Origin: a virus
Length of the DNA: 64,000 bases
Direction: 5' to 3' (one strand)
IMG/VR virus record: IMGVR_UViG_3300035661_000042
Location: 17,133-81,132 of that record
Below are positions 52,014-60,577 of this stretch, piece by piece. Each line of letters starts with the position of its first letter. Positions within the stretch are counted from its first letter, which is position 1. Under the pieces are notes generated by a model. That model did not search any database, had not been told where the DNA came from, and saw only the letters and a list, made by a program, of their open reading frames with translations. A program made the position numbers and the translations under genes.

Positions 52014-54968
52014 TTATCCAAATGTGAATTGTGTTGCCATACCGTATTCTTCTGGCTTATCAGCAACATACGACTCAATATCAGCGATACATCCATCAAT
52101 GTCTGCCTGGCCTGTTTGACGCAGTTCTCCTGCATTTAGTGTGACAGAGCCACTTGCGCCTGGTAATGTTGAGAATTTGCCACGAATTTCTGATAGCATA
52201 ATTCGGCACACACCTGTTGCATAACGACGAATCCATGCTTTTGAATAACGATCTGTCATCAAGTCTTGCTCTGTGCGTTCTTCTGTTGCCTCAATACATA
52301 CCATCTTTTCAGATAAAGCAAACCTGTTATGAATCCAAACTTCACGTTTTTGCTCGTTCCAGTTGAAGGTCAGTCGCGCTGCGAACAACATTTCCATCAG
52401 TTTTGTGTAGTCTGCCATGATGTGATAGCTCAACAGGTCAAAGGTACCCATGTTGTACATATGCTGCAACACAATTTGTCCATACACACCTGCGCCGTGT
52501 GCTGATGAAAGGAACGAGGATGTCAGTCGGTATATTCCCAAAATATCAACAATCTTGTTCATTCCAGATATCTTGTTCGTCAGATTGTACCGCTGTTCAT
52601 TTGCCTTGATGCCCATGAAGAAGAATCCGCGCTTGTATGCAAGACCAGAACGCTGGCGAAGCTCACTCAAAGCACGACTGACAGCATAATCCATTTGCTC
52701 TTTTGTCAATTCCACATCAACAACTGGATATCCAAGCTCGTACCGAATGTCATTGACAATTGCGTTTCTTACAGAGTCTGTTCCATCAGTACCAATACCA
52801 ATTTCTGTGTACGACGGTTCATCAGATACCCCATCAACACCCGGTTTAGAGTTGTGAACAGTAAACGTAGTTGCAAGCGCCAACAGCAAGGAGCTATCGG
52901 AGTTAATTCCAACATACGACGTGCTTCCAATGTGAGTGTCTGTGAACAGCAAATTGCCATTACAATCAAGCTCAACAGTAGCGATAGGAGTTGCTGGTAC
53001 CCACGCATATCCATCCCACGTCATCAACATGCTGGTAGTTGTGTTATACCACAGACTTCCTGTTGATGGGGTTAGTGGTGTTGATGAATATGTCAGCGAC
53101 ACCCATGCAACACCGTTCCACTGGCTTAATCCTTGGTTGGTTGAATTAAACCAGAATGTGCCAGTTGGAGGTACGAGAGGATTTGTTAGAGATTTGATTG
53201 GAGAGATCAATAACCAAGATCCTGCGCTCCGAACAAACCATGTGTTTGCTGTTGTGTTGTGCCATACAGTTCCGTTAGGAACAAGTGTTGGATCTGTTGG
53301 GAAGTTGACGAACGTTGCTACCTTGAAGCAGTTGTTTTCCCACACATACAGGACACCGGTGTCAGTATCATACCACGTTGCGCCTTCCACCATAACAGGG
53401 GCGACAGCTGGATCGATTGTTTGCTGGAAGAAATGTGCTACTGTCACCCACGTTGATGTCAATATGTTCCAAACTTTCAACAGATCATTTGTAGTATCCC
53501 ACCATACATCACACGTTGCTCGTACGGTAGGATCAAATGGGAAGACAATCACGTCTTGCTGGACCCATAGTGTGTTTAGCGAATTACGCTCAAACAACTC
53601 CATTGTTGTTGGATTGTACCACAACTTACCTGGTGCTGGCAGAGCTGGTGCTATTTCCGAGAACGAAACATTTTCCTGTTCATTTCCTGTGAATCCTGGA
53701 TTTGGAGAATTAAACTTACGCAGGATATTTGATGTTTCTTCCAGCCAAAACGTACCGGTTACCAAGGCATTTGGATTTGTGAGCGATTGAACAGCTGTCG
53801 TCACCCCCCACATATCAAGCGAACTATTCCACTTGTACAGAGTTTCCGCTGTTGGATTATACCAGAACGAACCATCAGGAGGATTGATTGCCAAAGATGG
53901 ATCAGCAGCCTGTACGGTTGTTGATACTTGGCACCATGTAGTACCGTTCCAAAGGAACGCAGTCGTGCCGTTGAACCAGTATGAAGTATCTGCGGGTGGG
54001 AGCGCTGGGTTGACAGAGTGATCAATTACAATTACAGCAGTCCACACCAATCCGTCCCAAATCGACAGAACGTTCGTTGTTGTGTTTAGCCAATATGCAC
54101 CAATTGGTGCAAGCGTTGGATCTGTCGCATTGTAGATAACTGGTACTTCTACGTGTGCTGATCCATTCCACAAGAACAACTTTTTCTGTGAGGCGTTCCA
54201 ATAGTAGGTTCCAGTGTTAGGAGCTGTTGGGCCTATTGGTCCACCTGATAACAGAGCGAATTGTTGGTTGAGAGCAGCAACAAGTTCTTCGTATGTTGAC
54301 GCAGTTGACCCGTCAATTGTCAGTGTATAGATCGGAGCTGATGGGTTGCAATCAACCGAATCAACTGGTTTGTTTGGCTTTGGCAATACACCAAGTTGAA
54401 CAATCAAATCATACGGTGTAGCAGCAAGAAGACCAGTTGAGTCAGTAGGTTGAACACCCATTGCTGACGCAGAGGAGTTAAGAACTACTACCTGTGTGCC
54501 GTGTGTTCCATCAGATCCGCGATTGACATAGTCTGTTGAATATGCATGAACACCCGGTGCAAAATAGCGCAACTGGCAATCAGTTGGATATCCTGACACA
54601 AAGTACGGCGTATTTGCTTTTAGTCCTGTGATATCAAAGTATGTTGTGGTCTTGTCTTGGTAAAACGCACCGATTACCATTGCAGTAGCAATCAAATCGC
54701 CAGCAAACAAGTTTGAATCAGCGGTTGGATCGGAGCTATACACTGTTCCGTTTACAGGACTCTTTCCTGCGGCCGCTGCCTTTGTATCCAAAGTAACAAC
54801 CATACCACAGTATGCTTGTGTCTCTGCCGTGCAACCAGCTGCTGGTGTTGGGATATTCCAACTAACACGACCAGTTGTTGGCCCTGTCCTATCGAATTTC
54901 AACGTAATGTTGATCGATTCGGCGCGAAGCAATCCAGGTGCGTCAGTGACAATATCAAATGTGCTCAT
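52014..54968 (-). CDS. 13: Neck protein gp13 fused to fibre-like Trp-repeat stalk
   Basis: The C-terminal 253 residues (about 732-984) are gp13: DSVRNAIVNDIRYELGYPVV, then ELTKEQMDYAVSRALSEL, a GFFFMGIKANEQRYNLTNKI segment and a C-terminal helical part (QDLMTDRYSKAWIRRYATGV). T4 gp13 is only 309 residues. Residues 252-660 are 11 tandem repeats of about 35-40 residues with a G-x-x-W-(Y/F/L)-N-x-T-x-x-x-L-x-x-W-x-G-x-x-W pattern, for example GAYWLNTTTNVLSIWDGLVW and GSLWYNTTTSMLMTWDGYAW. Residues 1-130 look fibronectin III-like. gp13 forms the head-tail neck ring, so the extension should project from the collar. GATAAATA lies 21 bases upstream. Confidence 0.8.
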   Translation of the reverse strand: MSTFDIVTDAPGLLRAESINITLKFDRTGPTTGRVSWNIPTPAAGCTAETQAYCGMVVTLDTKAAAAGKSPVNGTVYSSDPTADSNLFAGDLIATAMVIGAFYQDKTTTYFDITGLKANTPYFVSGYPTDCQLRYFAPGVHAYSTDYVNRGSDGTHGTQVVVLNSSASAMGVQPTDSTGLLAATPYDLIVQLGVLPKPNKPVDSVDCNPSAPIYTLTIDGSTASTYEELVAALNQQFALLSGGPIGPTAPNTGTYYWNASQKKLFLWNGSAHVEVPVIYNATDPTLAPIGAYWLNTTTNVLSIWDGLVWTAVIVIDHSVNPALPPADTSYWFNGTTAFLWNGTTWCQVSTTVQAADPSLAINPPDGSFWYNPTAETLYKWNSSLDMWGVTTAVQSLTNPNALVTGTFWLEETSNILRKFNSPNPGFTGNEQENVSFSEIAPALPAPGKLWYNPTTMELFERNSLNTLWVQQDVIVFPFDPTVRATCDVWWDTTNDLLKVWNILTSTWVTVAHFFQQTIDPAVAPVMVEGATWYDTDTGVLYVWENNCFKVATFVNFPTDPTLVPNGTVWHNTTANTWFVRSAGSWLLISPIKSLTNPLVPPTGTFWFNSTNQGLSQWNGVAWVSLTYSSTPLTPSTGSLWYNTTTSMLMTWDGYAWVPATPIATVELDCNGNLLFTDTHIGSTSYVGINSDSSLLLALATTFTVHNSKPGVDGVSDEPSYTEIGIGTDGTDSVRNAIVNDIRYELGYPVVDVELTKEQMDYAVSRALSELRQRSGLAYKRGFFFMGIKANEQRYNLTNKISGMNKIVDILGIYRLTSSFLSSAHGAGVYGQIVLQHMYNMGTFDLLSYHIMADYTKLMEMLFAARLTFNWNEQKREVWIHNRFALSEKMVCIEATEERTEQDLMTDRYSKAWIRRYATGVCRIMLSEIRGKFSTLPGASGSVTLNAGELRQTGQADIDGCIADIESYVADKPEEYGMATQFTFG

Positions 54969-54988
54969 ACTTTTTCCTCAGTTGAGCA

Positions 54989-54996
54989 TATTTATC
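54989..54996 (-). promoter_or_regulatory. Late promoter GATAAATA of gp13 gene
   Basis: 21 bases before the ATG at 54968, just after the early-unit terminator. Confidence 0.6.
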
Positions 54997-55005
54997 TGTC
55001 AGAGA

Positions 55006-55034
55006 CGAAAATAGTGCCTCAGGCACTATTTTCG
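55006..55034 (-). terminator. Terminator of the embedded early unit
   Basis: A 13-base perfect stem (CGAAAATAGTGCC) with 3-base loop, ending in ATTTTCGTCTC on the minus strand, 22 bases after the stop at 55056. Confidence 0.75.
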
Positions 55035-55055
55035 GGAAGCGCTGGCGATTTGCTG

Positions 55056-55700
55056 TTACGCGTACGTCAATTCATCGTGTTCATCCTGTTGATCATCTTC
55101 GGTGTTTAGCCCAAGTGATGCCATCAGTTCTGCAACAGGGTCGCGTGACTTCTTGCGACGACTTTTTGCCGCCGCAATTGCCTTACGTTCAGCTTCACGC
55201 TCGTGAATCAGTGCGTATACCTGATGCTGTGCAACAAGCGCATCGTCATACGTACCGTAATCCGTGCATTGATCCACCAAATTGCACACATCCTCAACTA
55301 CCGCATCTGCATTCGCAATCATCGTAGGGTGATCGAACTTGTAAAACAATGCGATCGTCGGTTCAATGACCAGCAAGAACATTGGTAAATTCCGCTTTTT
55401 AAGCAGGGCTGATTCGCTACTATCTTTGCCAGACGTCAAGTACGTAGTTAGCAGCTTGTTGACTTCACGAGGAGCATTGTAGTCAACGCCTTGGTACTTG
55501 CGCTTACCAATCATTGGTTCAGTTCCCTTCATTGCATCAGCCACAGAACGCAAAGCGGCTTTAACATCACCTTCGTCAGTAAACCACTTGTTCCACACCA
55601 GTGGATTTGGATCGTAAATCAGCCCCATCAATCGGATATATCGTCGAATGCCTTCTTTGAGTTGAGCTAATTCTGCGGGAATGAAATGTTCTGTCAGCAT
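55056..55700 (-). CDS. Hypothetical protein of an early unit inside the head module
   Basis: The 214-residue protein is mainly helical: a globular first 150 residues (HFIPAELAQLKEGIRRYIRL; RNLPMFLLVIEPTIALFYKF), then a basic stretch KSRRKKSRD and an acidic end EDDQQDEHDELTYA. No family recognised. It follows the 63-residue gene by 17 bases and shares its sigma70-type promoter (55941-55969). A hairpin terminator lies between its stop and gp13. Early transcription and no structural signature argue for a regulatory or host-takeover role, by inference only. Confidence 0.6.
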   Translation of the reverse strand: MLTEHFIPAELAQLKEGIRRYIRLMGLIYDPNPLVWNKWFTDEGDVKAALRSVADAMKGTEPMIGKRKYQGVDYNAPREVNKLLTTYLTSGKDSSESALLKKRNLPMFLLVIEPTIALFYKFDHPTMIANADAVVEDVCNLVDQCTDYGTYDDALVAQHQVYALIHEREAERKAIAAAKSRRKKSRDPVAELMASLGLNTEDDQQDEHDELTYA

Positions 55701-55717
55701 ATTACGGTACTCCTGGG

Positions 55718-55909
55718 TTAGTGTACAAGGTCATCGTCAGTCATCAAATAAATGGGCTTAATTGTCGTAGCTCCAACTTGGTACATTATTTCGATCGTTG
55801 ATTCAATCTGCTCCAATAGCCCCATCTTGTATTCAAACGAATCTGCCGAAGCAAGTGCGTAATCCAAGTACGATCGCGTAAAATCGAATTGTTGTACAGG
55901 TGTGGTCAT
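55718..55909 (-). CDS. Small hypothetical early protein
   Basis: This 63-residue gene is first after the sigma70-type promoter at 55941-55969. The product has a helical core FEYKMGLLEQIESTIEIMYQ and an acidic end MTDDDLVH. The leader GCCCCTTTA-type sequence gives a weak ribosome site (GGGGCAGTTA before the ATG). Unknown function; its position directly behind an early promoter and before the 214-residue gene makes it a plausible host-takeover protein. Confidence 0.55.
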   Translation of the reverse strand: MTTPVQQFDFTRSYLDYALASADSFEYKMGLLEQIESTIEIMYQVGATTIKPIYLMTDDDLVH

Positions 55910-55940
55910 TAACTGCCCCTAATTTGTATCAGTGGGGCGC

Positions 55941-55969
55941 ACTATATTCCAGAAACAAAAAAAGGTCAA
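55941..55969 (-). promoter_or_regulatory. Sigma70-type early promoter overlapping a terminator
   Basis: On the minus strand TTGACC (55964-55969), 17-base spacer with a T7 run, and TATAGT (55941-55946). The -35 and spacer are part of the terminator hairpin at 55958-55984. It drives the 63- and 214-residue genes. Confidence 0.7.
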
Positions 55970-55984
55970 CGAGTGACCTTTTTT
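55958..55984 (-). terminator. Terminator fused to an early promoter
   Basis: AAAAAAGGTCA/TGACCTTTTTT stem with 5-base loop, 18 bases after the stop at 56003. The descending arm and T-run double as promoter -35 and spacer. Confidence 0.85.
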
Positions 55985-56002
55985 GATAACAACAGTGGTG
56001 AG

Positions 56003-56587
56003 TTACATATGCGACGGTGATGAACCTGTACGTGAAGGACCCGCGGCTGCAATTGGACGAGGTGAAGAGGCACCACGCATTGCACGATCAACAGCAAATT
56101 GAAGTTGACGGGTTGCAGCCATTAGTGCAGTTCCATTAGGCTTTCCACTCTGTTGAGAAGCCATATAGTCTTGAATAAGAGTCATGTACTTTGCTTTCAG
56201 ATCTTCCTTACGAGCACCAAGGTTAACAATTGGCATCGTTGCCATATTGACAAACCCGTCAGCGCCCAATCCAGCAACAGCAAGCACACGCAGAGTATTC
56301 TGCTTCTTTTCTTCGTCTTGTGAATTAGGGAGCGCGTCGGCCATCGCGTCAACACCTGCCATGAACGCTGCAACAGAATTGAGGTGCATTAGCTTAATTG
56401 GCTTACCTTCCTGCACAGTAACAGCGATGTTTGCGAGCAAACTTGTTACACTTTCTGCAAGAACTTCCGTAGTAATTTGCTGTTGTTCAGCTACAACAGC
56501 CATGTATGCCACAATTGCTTGTGATTCTTGTAGATTTGTCTTGTGCAACTTTGTTGCCTGCTGAATCATATTAAACTTTGTGGCCAT
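56003..56587 (-). CDS. Conserved-type helical hypothetical protein after gp23 unit
   Basis: I set the start at the ATG at 56587, which has GGGGAGAACAAA just upstream; a longer frame runs to 56617. The 194 residues are almost all helical and Ala/Met-rich (VLAESVTSLLANIAVTVQEG; LNSVAAFMAGVDAMADALPN), ending in a Pro/Ser-rich tail (RPIAAAGPSRTGSSPSHM). It overlaps the upstream gene by 17 bases. A terminator/early-promoter element follows its stop. Unknown; late transcription with the next gene suggests a head-assembly role. Confidence 0.6.
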   Translation of the reverse strand: MATKFNMIQQATKLHKTNLQESQAIVAYMAVVAEQQQITTEVLAESVTSLLANIAVTVQEGKPIKLMHLNSVAAFMAGVDAMADALPNSQDEEKKQNTLRVLAVAGLGADGFVNMATMPIVNLGARKEDLKAKYMTLIQDYMASQQSGKPNGTALMAATRQLQFAVDRAMRGASSPRPIAAAGPSRTGSSPSHM

Positions 56588-56921
56588 TTTGTTCTCCCCT
56601 GTTGGCATGTCTTGCAAGCCATTTTGCTAATTTAACACCTGACCAAAATGTTGCGAACTTTTCATCCTCGTGAATATCATGAGGACCAACAGTACGTATT
56701 GATTCTGGCGTTGGTTGGTTAGGATTGTCGTATTTCCATTCGACAATTACCTTGTTCTTTGGTTTAAGCCCGATTAGTGACTTCTCATCTTCGGTTTCTC
56801 CAACAGGTAGCGAGCAGTACTTCTTAACCTCATATTCAATAACGGAAGTAGGAACGTTCTCAATTGCACGCAGCAGTTGGTCCTTACTCTCCACATATTG
56901 TTTGAATGTCAGTTTTTGCAT
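56571..56921 (-). CDS. Hypothetical protein downstream of the capsid gene
   Basis: The 116-residue product opens LTFKQYVESKDQLLRAIENV and continues VIEYEVKKYCSLPVGETEDE, KSLIGLKPKNKVIVEWKYDN and PTPESIRTVGPHD. It is a small mixed alpha/beta protein without recognised motif. It has its own AATAAATA element 38 bases upstream, placed just after the capsid-gene terminator. Probably late, possibly head-related by position. Confidence 0.6.
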   Translation of the reverse strand: MQKLTFKQYVESKDQLLRAIENVPTSVIEYEVKKYCSLPVGETEDEKSLIGLKPKNKVIVEWKYDNPNQPTPESIRTVGPHDIHEDEKFATFWSGVKLAKWLARHANRGEQNGHKV

Positions 56922-56958
56922 TTTAGTGAACTCGCCTTTACGCAGTTGTTATATGGGA

Positions 56959-56966
56959 TATTTATT
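56959..56966 (-). promoter_or_regulatory. Late promoter AATAAATA
   Basis: 38 bases before the ATG at 56921, after the capsid-gene terminator. Confidence 0.55.
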
Positions 56967-57018
56967 GTTATAAGGAGAGTAAGTTCAAAAACGACTGACG
57001 TATACACCAATACAAAGA

Positions 57019-57042
57019 AAAAGGCCACCGAAGTGGCCTTTT
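57019..57042 (-). terminator. Strong UUCG-loop terminator after capsid gene
   Basis: AAAAGGCCAC-TTCG-GTGGCCTTTT on the minus strand, followed by TC and more T, 21 bases after the gp23 stop. Confidence 0.92.
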
Positions 57043-57063
57043 GATTCTTCCGATAGGAGAAAC

Positions 57064-58506
57064 TTATGCAAACTGGAAGTTCGCAACGTTAATCTTTCCG
57101 TAGTAATCCGCGCTGTTTCCGAGCGACGTTTCCGACTGCGTGAACGCTGTCTTGCCGTAACGTGTCATCATCGAAACGACTGGTTGGAACGTTACTGGGT
57201 TGATAACAACACCGCTTGACATCAGGGGGATGTATGGGCAGTAGAAGTATCCAGTATCCGTTTCACCGTTGCCACCCTTGTATCCAACCAGGATCACGTC
57301 GTTAACTGCTGCACCCAAGCCAGAGACTTGGTTCCACAGGTACGAGTAAACCTTGATCGAACCGTTCAGTGTACCAACCAACATCGTGTTGTTTGGACCC
57401 TTGAACGAACCAGCAACAGCAGGTGCGAACACCGACTTAGCTGCCGATTGCAGGATCGACACAACCATTGGTGAAACAACGATGAAGTTGGCTGCACCAC
57501 GACGTGTCTTACGTGCGATTTCGTTTGCGACTGCGTTGATCACAATACCCAGGTTAGCGAAACGATCGCCGAGGTATGCTGGCTGGTACTGTGGTCCCAG
57601 ACCGATCGTTGCGTAGTCGTATGTACCAACCGTGCCCGCCAAAGCGATCAGGTCAGACAGGATTTCGCTGTCGATTTCTTGCACAATTTCTGCTGAAACA
57701 ACTTGCGACAGTTCCGACTCAAGGTCGAGACCGTGCTGGCTCTTCAAGTCTTGCATAGCTTCGACTGTCCAACCAGCTTGCAGCTTACGTGTTGAAGCTT
57801 CAACAGCTTGCGACACAACTTCCAGCTTTACTGAACGACCGCCGGAACCTTCAATGAAGGAACCTGAACCACCGTACAGACGACCAGCATACTTCTGACC
57901 GATTGCGTCAACACCCGATGAAGGATATGGACCAAACAGCGAAGTGTTTGTTGCTGGCAAGCTTGAAGGCCATGCACCACGTGATGCGTTACCTTGGATG
58001 TCAGCTTCGTCAGCTGCTGCATTTGTGATGCCAGAAGCACCTGCAGGTTGAGCTGCACCACCGTCACCAACAGAAGCACCAGCAGCGCCAGAGTAGAACT
58101 GACGCAGAACTGGGTTGTTACCGAACATTTCGGCGTTAGCTGCAATCGTACCATCGGAACCGTTTGCTGTCCATGGGTTACCAGCTTGGCCAGCAGCAGG
58201 TACTGCAACGCCTTCACCGTACTTGTAACGCATCGTGTAAACGAGACCAACTGGACCTTGCATTGGCTGAACACCAACGATTTCAGTTGCGATTGTACCT
58301 GGGATGATACGGCGAATCATCGGGATCAGGATCTTGCGGAAACCTGCGATGTCGTTTGCTGCTACAGCACCTGCGGCTGCAGTTTCTGCCAGGATGTGTT
58401 GCTTCTGGTTTTCCAGCAGCGTGCCGACGATTTGCTTCTTAGAAGAATCAAGACCTTCGAGCAGGGCGTCCTTAACTTCGGACCAGTTTTCAAATAGTTC
58501 ATTCAT
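57064..58506 (-). CDS. 23: Major capsid protein gp23
   Basis: The 480-residue protein (T4 gp23 has 521) has the HK97-type gp23 signature: IRRIIPGTIATEIVGVQPMQ, then GPVGLVYTMRYKYG, a long Gly/Ala loop and a C-terminal CPYIPLMSSGVVINPVTFQP. The N-terminal scaffold-binding helix ends HILAETAAAG; LAE (39-41) fits the L/I-x-E site cut by the gp21 protease, so maturation after E41 is predicted. AGGAGAG is the ribosome site. It is read with gp22 from 59529, and a strong UUCG-loop terminator follows. Confidence 0.95.
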   Translation of the reverse strand: MNELFENWSEVKDALLEGLDSSKKQIVGTLLENQKQHILAETAAAGAVAANDIAGFRKILIPMIRRIIPGTIATEIVGVQPMQGPVGLVYTMRYKYGEGVAVPAAGQAGNPWTANGSDGTIAANAEMFGNNPVLRQFYSGAAGASVGDGGAAQPAGASGITNAAADEADIQGNASRGAWPSSLPATNTSLFGPYPSSGVDAIGQKYAGRLYGGSGSFIEGSGGRSVKLEVVSQAVEASTRKLQAGWTVEAMQDLKSQHGLDLESELSQVVSAEIVQEIDSEILSDLIALAGTVGTYDYATIGLGPQYQPAYLGDRFANLGIVINAVANEIARKTRRGAANFIVVSPMVVSILQSAAKSVFAPAVAGSFKGPNNTMLVGTLNGSIKVYSYLWNQVSGLGAAVNDVILVGYKGGNGETDTGYFYCPYIPLMSSGVVINPVTFQPVVSMMTRYGKTAFTQSETSLGNSADYYGKINVANFQFA

Positions 58507-58552
58507 GTTTATCTCTCCTTGAGATGTTGTTTGCTTTTACTAGCGGTTAGAA

Positions 58553-59485
58553 TTAGACAAGGCCCGCAAGACGACGGTACCGTTGCTTATCAGCGTCAGA
58601 AATTGTTGGCTGTTTTTGTTCCGCAGCTTCGAAGACTACTTCTTCTTCTTGCTGGGCTTTGTTGTCGCCACTCTTTACAACGCCGCGCACTTCTTTCTTC
58701 TCACCTTCAGCTAGTACTTTTTCTTCCTTCTCTGAGGTCACAGCCTTTTCAGCTGTTTCTTTGAGCACTCTACCTACGTAGGTCTTGTAAGCATCTTCCA
58801 TCAGTGGGGTATCCACATTCTTTAGGATTGCTTCCATGACTTCTCTCGTGCGGCCCGAGAGAGGTGCCAAAACTTTTTCCATCTTGATCGAGCGTTCCAG
58901 CTTTGCAGCCTTCTTTTCCGACTCTTCAAGAGTTGCAAGCGCGTCTGCAAGACGTTGTTCAGTTTCAGTCAGCTTTGCTTCGACGGAGTCGTCACCAGCA
59001 TAGTGCTTCTTGAATTCTGCAACAAACGATTCAAACACCTTCTTGCCAAATTCGTTCTTCTTGACTTCCGTGATGTCTTCGCGGAGTTCTTCGATTTCTG
59101 CCGACAGGCGAATTTCGAGGAAGTTGTCAAGCTTTTCAATCAACTGGCCAACGTCTTTCTTCAACGTTACAGCCATTTCACCCTTTGCTTCAACGAGCTT
59201 GACAGCATATTCTGCTTCAAGGTCGCGGAAACGTTCGATATCAGTACGCAGTTCCGACAGTTCTTCTGTCAGAGCTTCTGTGACCTTTGCGTCAAGTGCT
59301 TCAATCAGAGTATCACGTTCAGTCAACCAAGCTTCATTCAGTTCAGCAGTAACTGTCGCTTGAGCCTCTGCGCGTGCCTTCTCGAAAGCTTCTGTAAGCT
59401 GTCCCTTGAAAGCTGCTTCTAGCTCTTGCTTCGTTTCCTCGGTCAGTACTTCCGCGGCAAGTAGTTTCTTTAGCAGTTCGTCCAT
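58553..59485 (-). CDS. 22: Prohead scaffold (core) protein gp22
   Basis: This is a 310-residue, highly charged, coiled-coil protein (for example AELNEAWLTERDTLIEALDA; TEETKQELEAAFKGQLTEAF) ending DADKQRYRRLAGLV, the conserved gp22-type tail that contacts the shell. Several L-x-E sites suit digestion by gp21 during maturation. T4 gp22 has 269 residues. It lies between gp21 and gp23, as in T4, after a terminator and its own CATAAATA element. Confidence 0.88.
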   Translation of the reverse strand: MDELLKKLLAAEVLTEETKQELEAAFKGQLTEAFEKARAEAQATVTAELNEAWLTERDTLIEALDAKVTEALTEELSELRTDIERFRDLEAEYAVKLVEAKGEMAVTLKKDVGQLIEKLDNFLEIRLSAEIEELREDITEVKKNEFGKKVFESFVAEFKKHYAGDDSVEAKLTETEQRLADALATLEESEKKAAKLERSIKMEKVLAPLSGRTREVMEAILKNVDTPLMEDAYKTYVGRVLKETAEKAVTSEKEEKVLAEGEKKEVRGVVKSGDNKAQQEEEVVFEAAEQKQPTISDADKQRYRRLAGLV

Positions 59486-59528
59486 TTATGTCTCCTTGAC
59501 AAGTCACACTCGTGATTCTTGTGTATTT

Positions 59529-59536
59529 TATTTATG
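59529..59536 (-). promoter_or_regulatory. Late promoter CATAAATA of gp22-gp23
   Basis: 44 bases before the gp22 ATG at 59485. No element precedes gp23 itself. Confidence 0.6.
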
Positions 59537-59577
59537 GTGCCGGTCAAATTTGTTTCAAAAACGTGCCCGTACTCATT

Positions 59578-59606
59578 AAAAAACCCGCGTATTCCTGCGG
59601 GTTTTT
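59578..59606 (-). terminator. Terminator after prohead protease gene
   Basis: AAAAACCCGC/GCGGGTTTTT stem with 8-base loop, 26 bases after the gp21 stop. A second short inverted repeat CCGGAA/TTCCGG (59613-59626) precedes it. Confidence 0.88.
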
Positions 59607-59632
59607 GTGGGACCGGAAAATTCCGGATTTTG

Positions 59633-60268
59633 TTACTTCTTTGCGAACAAGCCTGCTTCAAGAAACTTCATAATCTCTTTTTTGAAGTACTTTTGAGCGG
59701 CTGGATCTTGACGAAGCTGTTCAGCCAATGTCAGAATCTTTCCACCGTTCTTTGCTTGTTCAATCGACTCATACATCATTCCTGGATATGCATTTGGGGC
59801 GCTTGGTGTAACAACAATGTCGTACGTAATGAATTGGAATCCATTGACATCACCACTTTCGTTGACATTACCTGCACCACGACTTGATACCCCAATCTTT
59901 ACACCACTCTTCAACAGTTCCTGTGCAATCAACCCCATTGGAGTATTAAGCAACTTAGCCTTGCCAAATGCGTTGTTTCCATTCATCCACATCTCTGTAA
60001 TTGCATGTGAAATGCGATCACTATTGATGTTCAATGACTGTGGGTGATCAAGTTCGCCAAAAATGCCATTATTTTCCTTGATTCGTGCCATAGCAACACG
60101 AACAGCTTCGGAGATTTCCGAGGTTGGATAATTACGACCATTGCGGTTCTTAATGGCGCCCTGCATGCAGATGCCATTAAGCCACATAGACTTACCGTCT
60201 GTTGACGATTCACTAACAACCCGTGCTTCCGACGGGTTTAGTTCTTCAACGAGTAGAATTGCTGACAT
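59633..60268 (-). CDS. 21: Prohead maturation protease gp21
   Basis: This serine protease of 211 residues (T4 gp21 has 212) carries the catalytic motifs GELDHP with H75 and GVSSRG with S128/S129, plus YPTSEISEAV and the conserved DIVVTPSAPNAY near 150. It processes gp22, gp23, gp67 and itself, including predicted L/I-x-E sites. It sits between the gp67-like gene and gp22, in the T4 order. A perfect stem terminator follows. Confidence 0.94.
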   Translation of the reverse strand: MSAILLVEELNPSEARVVSESSTDGKSMWLNGICMQGAIKNRNGRNYPTSEISEAVRVAMARIKENNGIFGELDHPQSLNINSDRISHAITEMWMNGNNAFGKAKLLNTPMGLIAQELLKSGVKIGVSSRGAGNVNESGDVNGFQFITYDIVVTPSAPNAYPGMMYESIEQAKNGGKILTLAEQLRQDPAAQKYFKKEIMKFLEAGLFAKK

Positions 60269-60295
60269 GGTAAAGACTCCTATTCAAACGGCGAA

Positions 60296-60577
60296 TTACT
60301 CGTCGTCGCCCTTGTCTTTCTTGTCGTCTTTCTTGTCTTTCTTTTCGAAAGGAGGAGCCTTCTTGTCGTCCTTATCGTCAGACTTCTTGTCATCTTTGTC
60401 GCCATCAGGCTCTTTGTCGCCCTCGTCATCAGACTCTTCCTCAGCAGCTTCGCCGAGAAGAATTGATTGCGACTTCAAACGTAGATAGTCGTGAAATGCA
60501 GCCTTGGCTGCTGTTGTATCTTGCTCAACCAGAGCCTCAACCACTGCTTCAAGATGTTGCTTCATTTGCTTGTTCAT
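60296..60577 (-). CDS. 67: Prohead core protein gp67-like
   Basis: This 93-residue protein has a helical N-terminal half (QHLEAVVEALVEQDTTAAKA, then AAFHDYLRLKSQSILL) and an Asp/Lys/Glu-only tail (GDKDDKKSDDKDDKKAPPFE and on). T4 gp67 has the same short helical start and acidic tail and lies between genes 20 and 21, as here. gp67 shapes the scaffold and is cut by gp21; ALVEQ and LLGEA offer sites. An AATAAATA element lies 54 bases upstream. No separate gp68 gene is visible. Confidence 0.8.
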   Translation of the reverse strand: MNKQMKQHLEAVVEALVEQDTTAAKAAFHDYLRLKSQSILLGEAAEEESDDEGDKEPDGDKDDKKSDDKDDKKAPPFEKKDKKDDKKDKGDDE

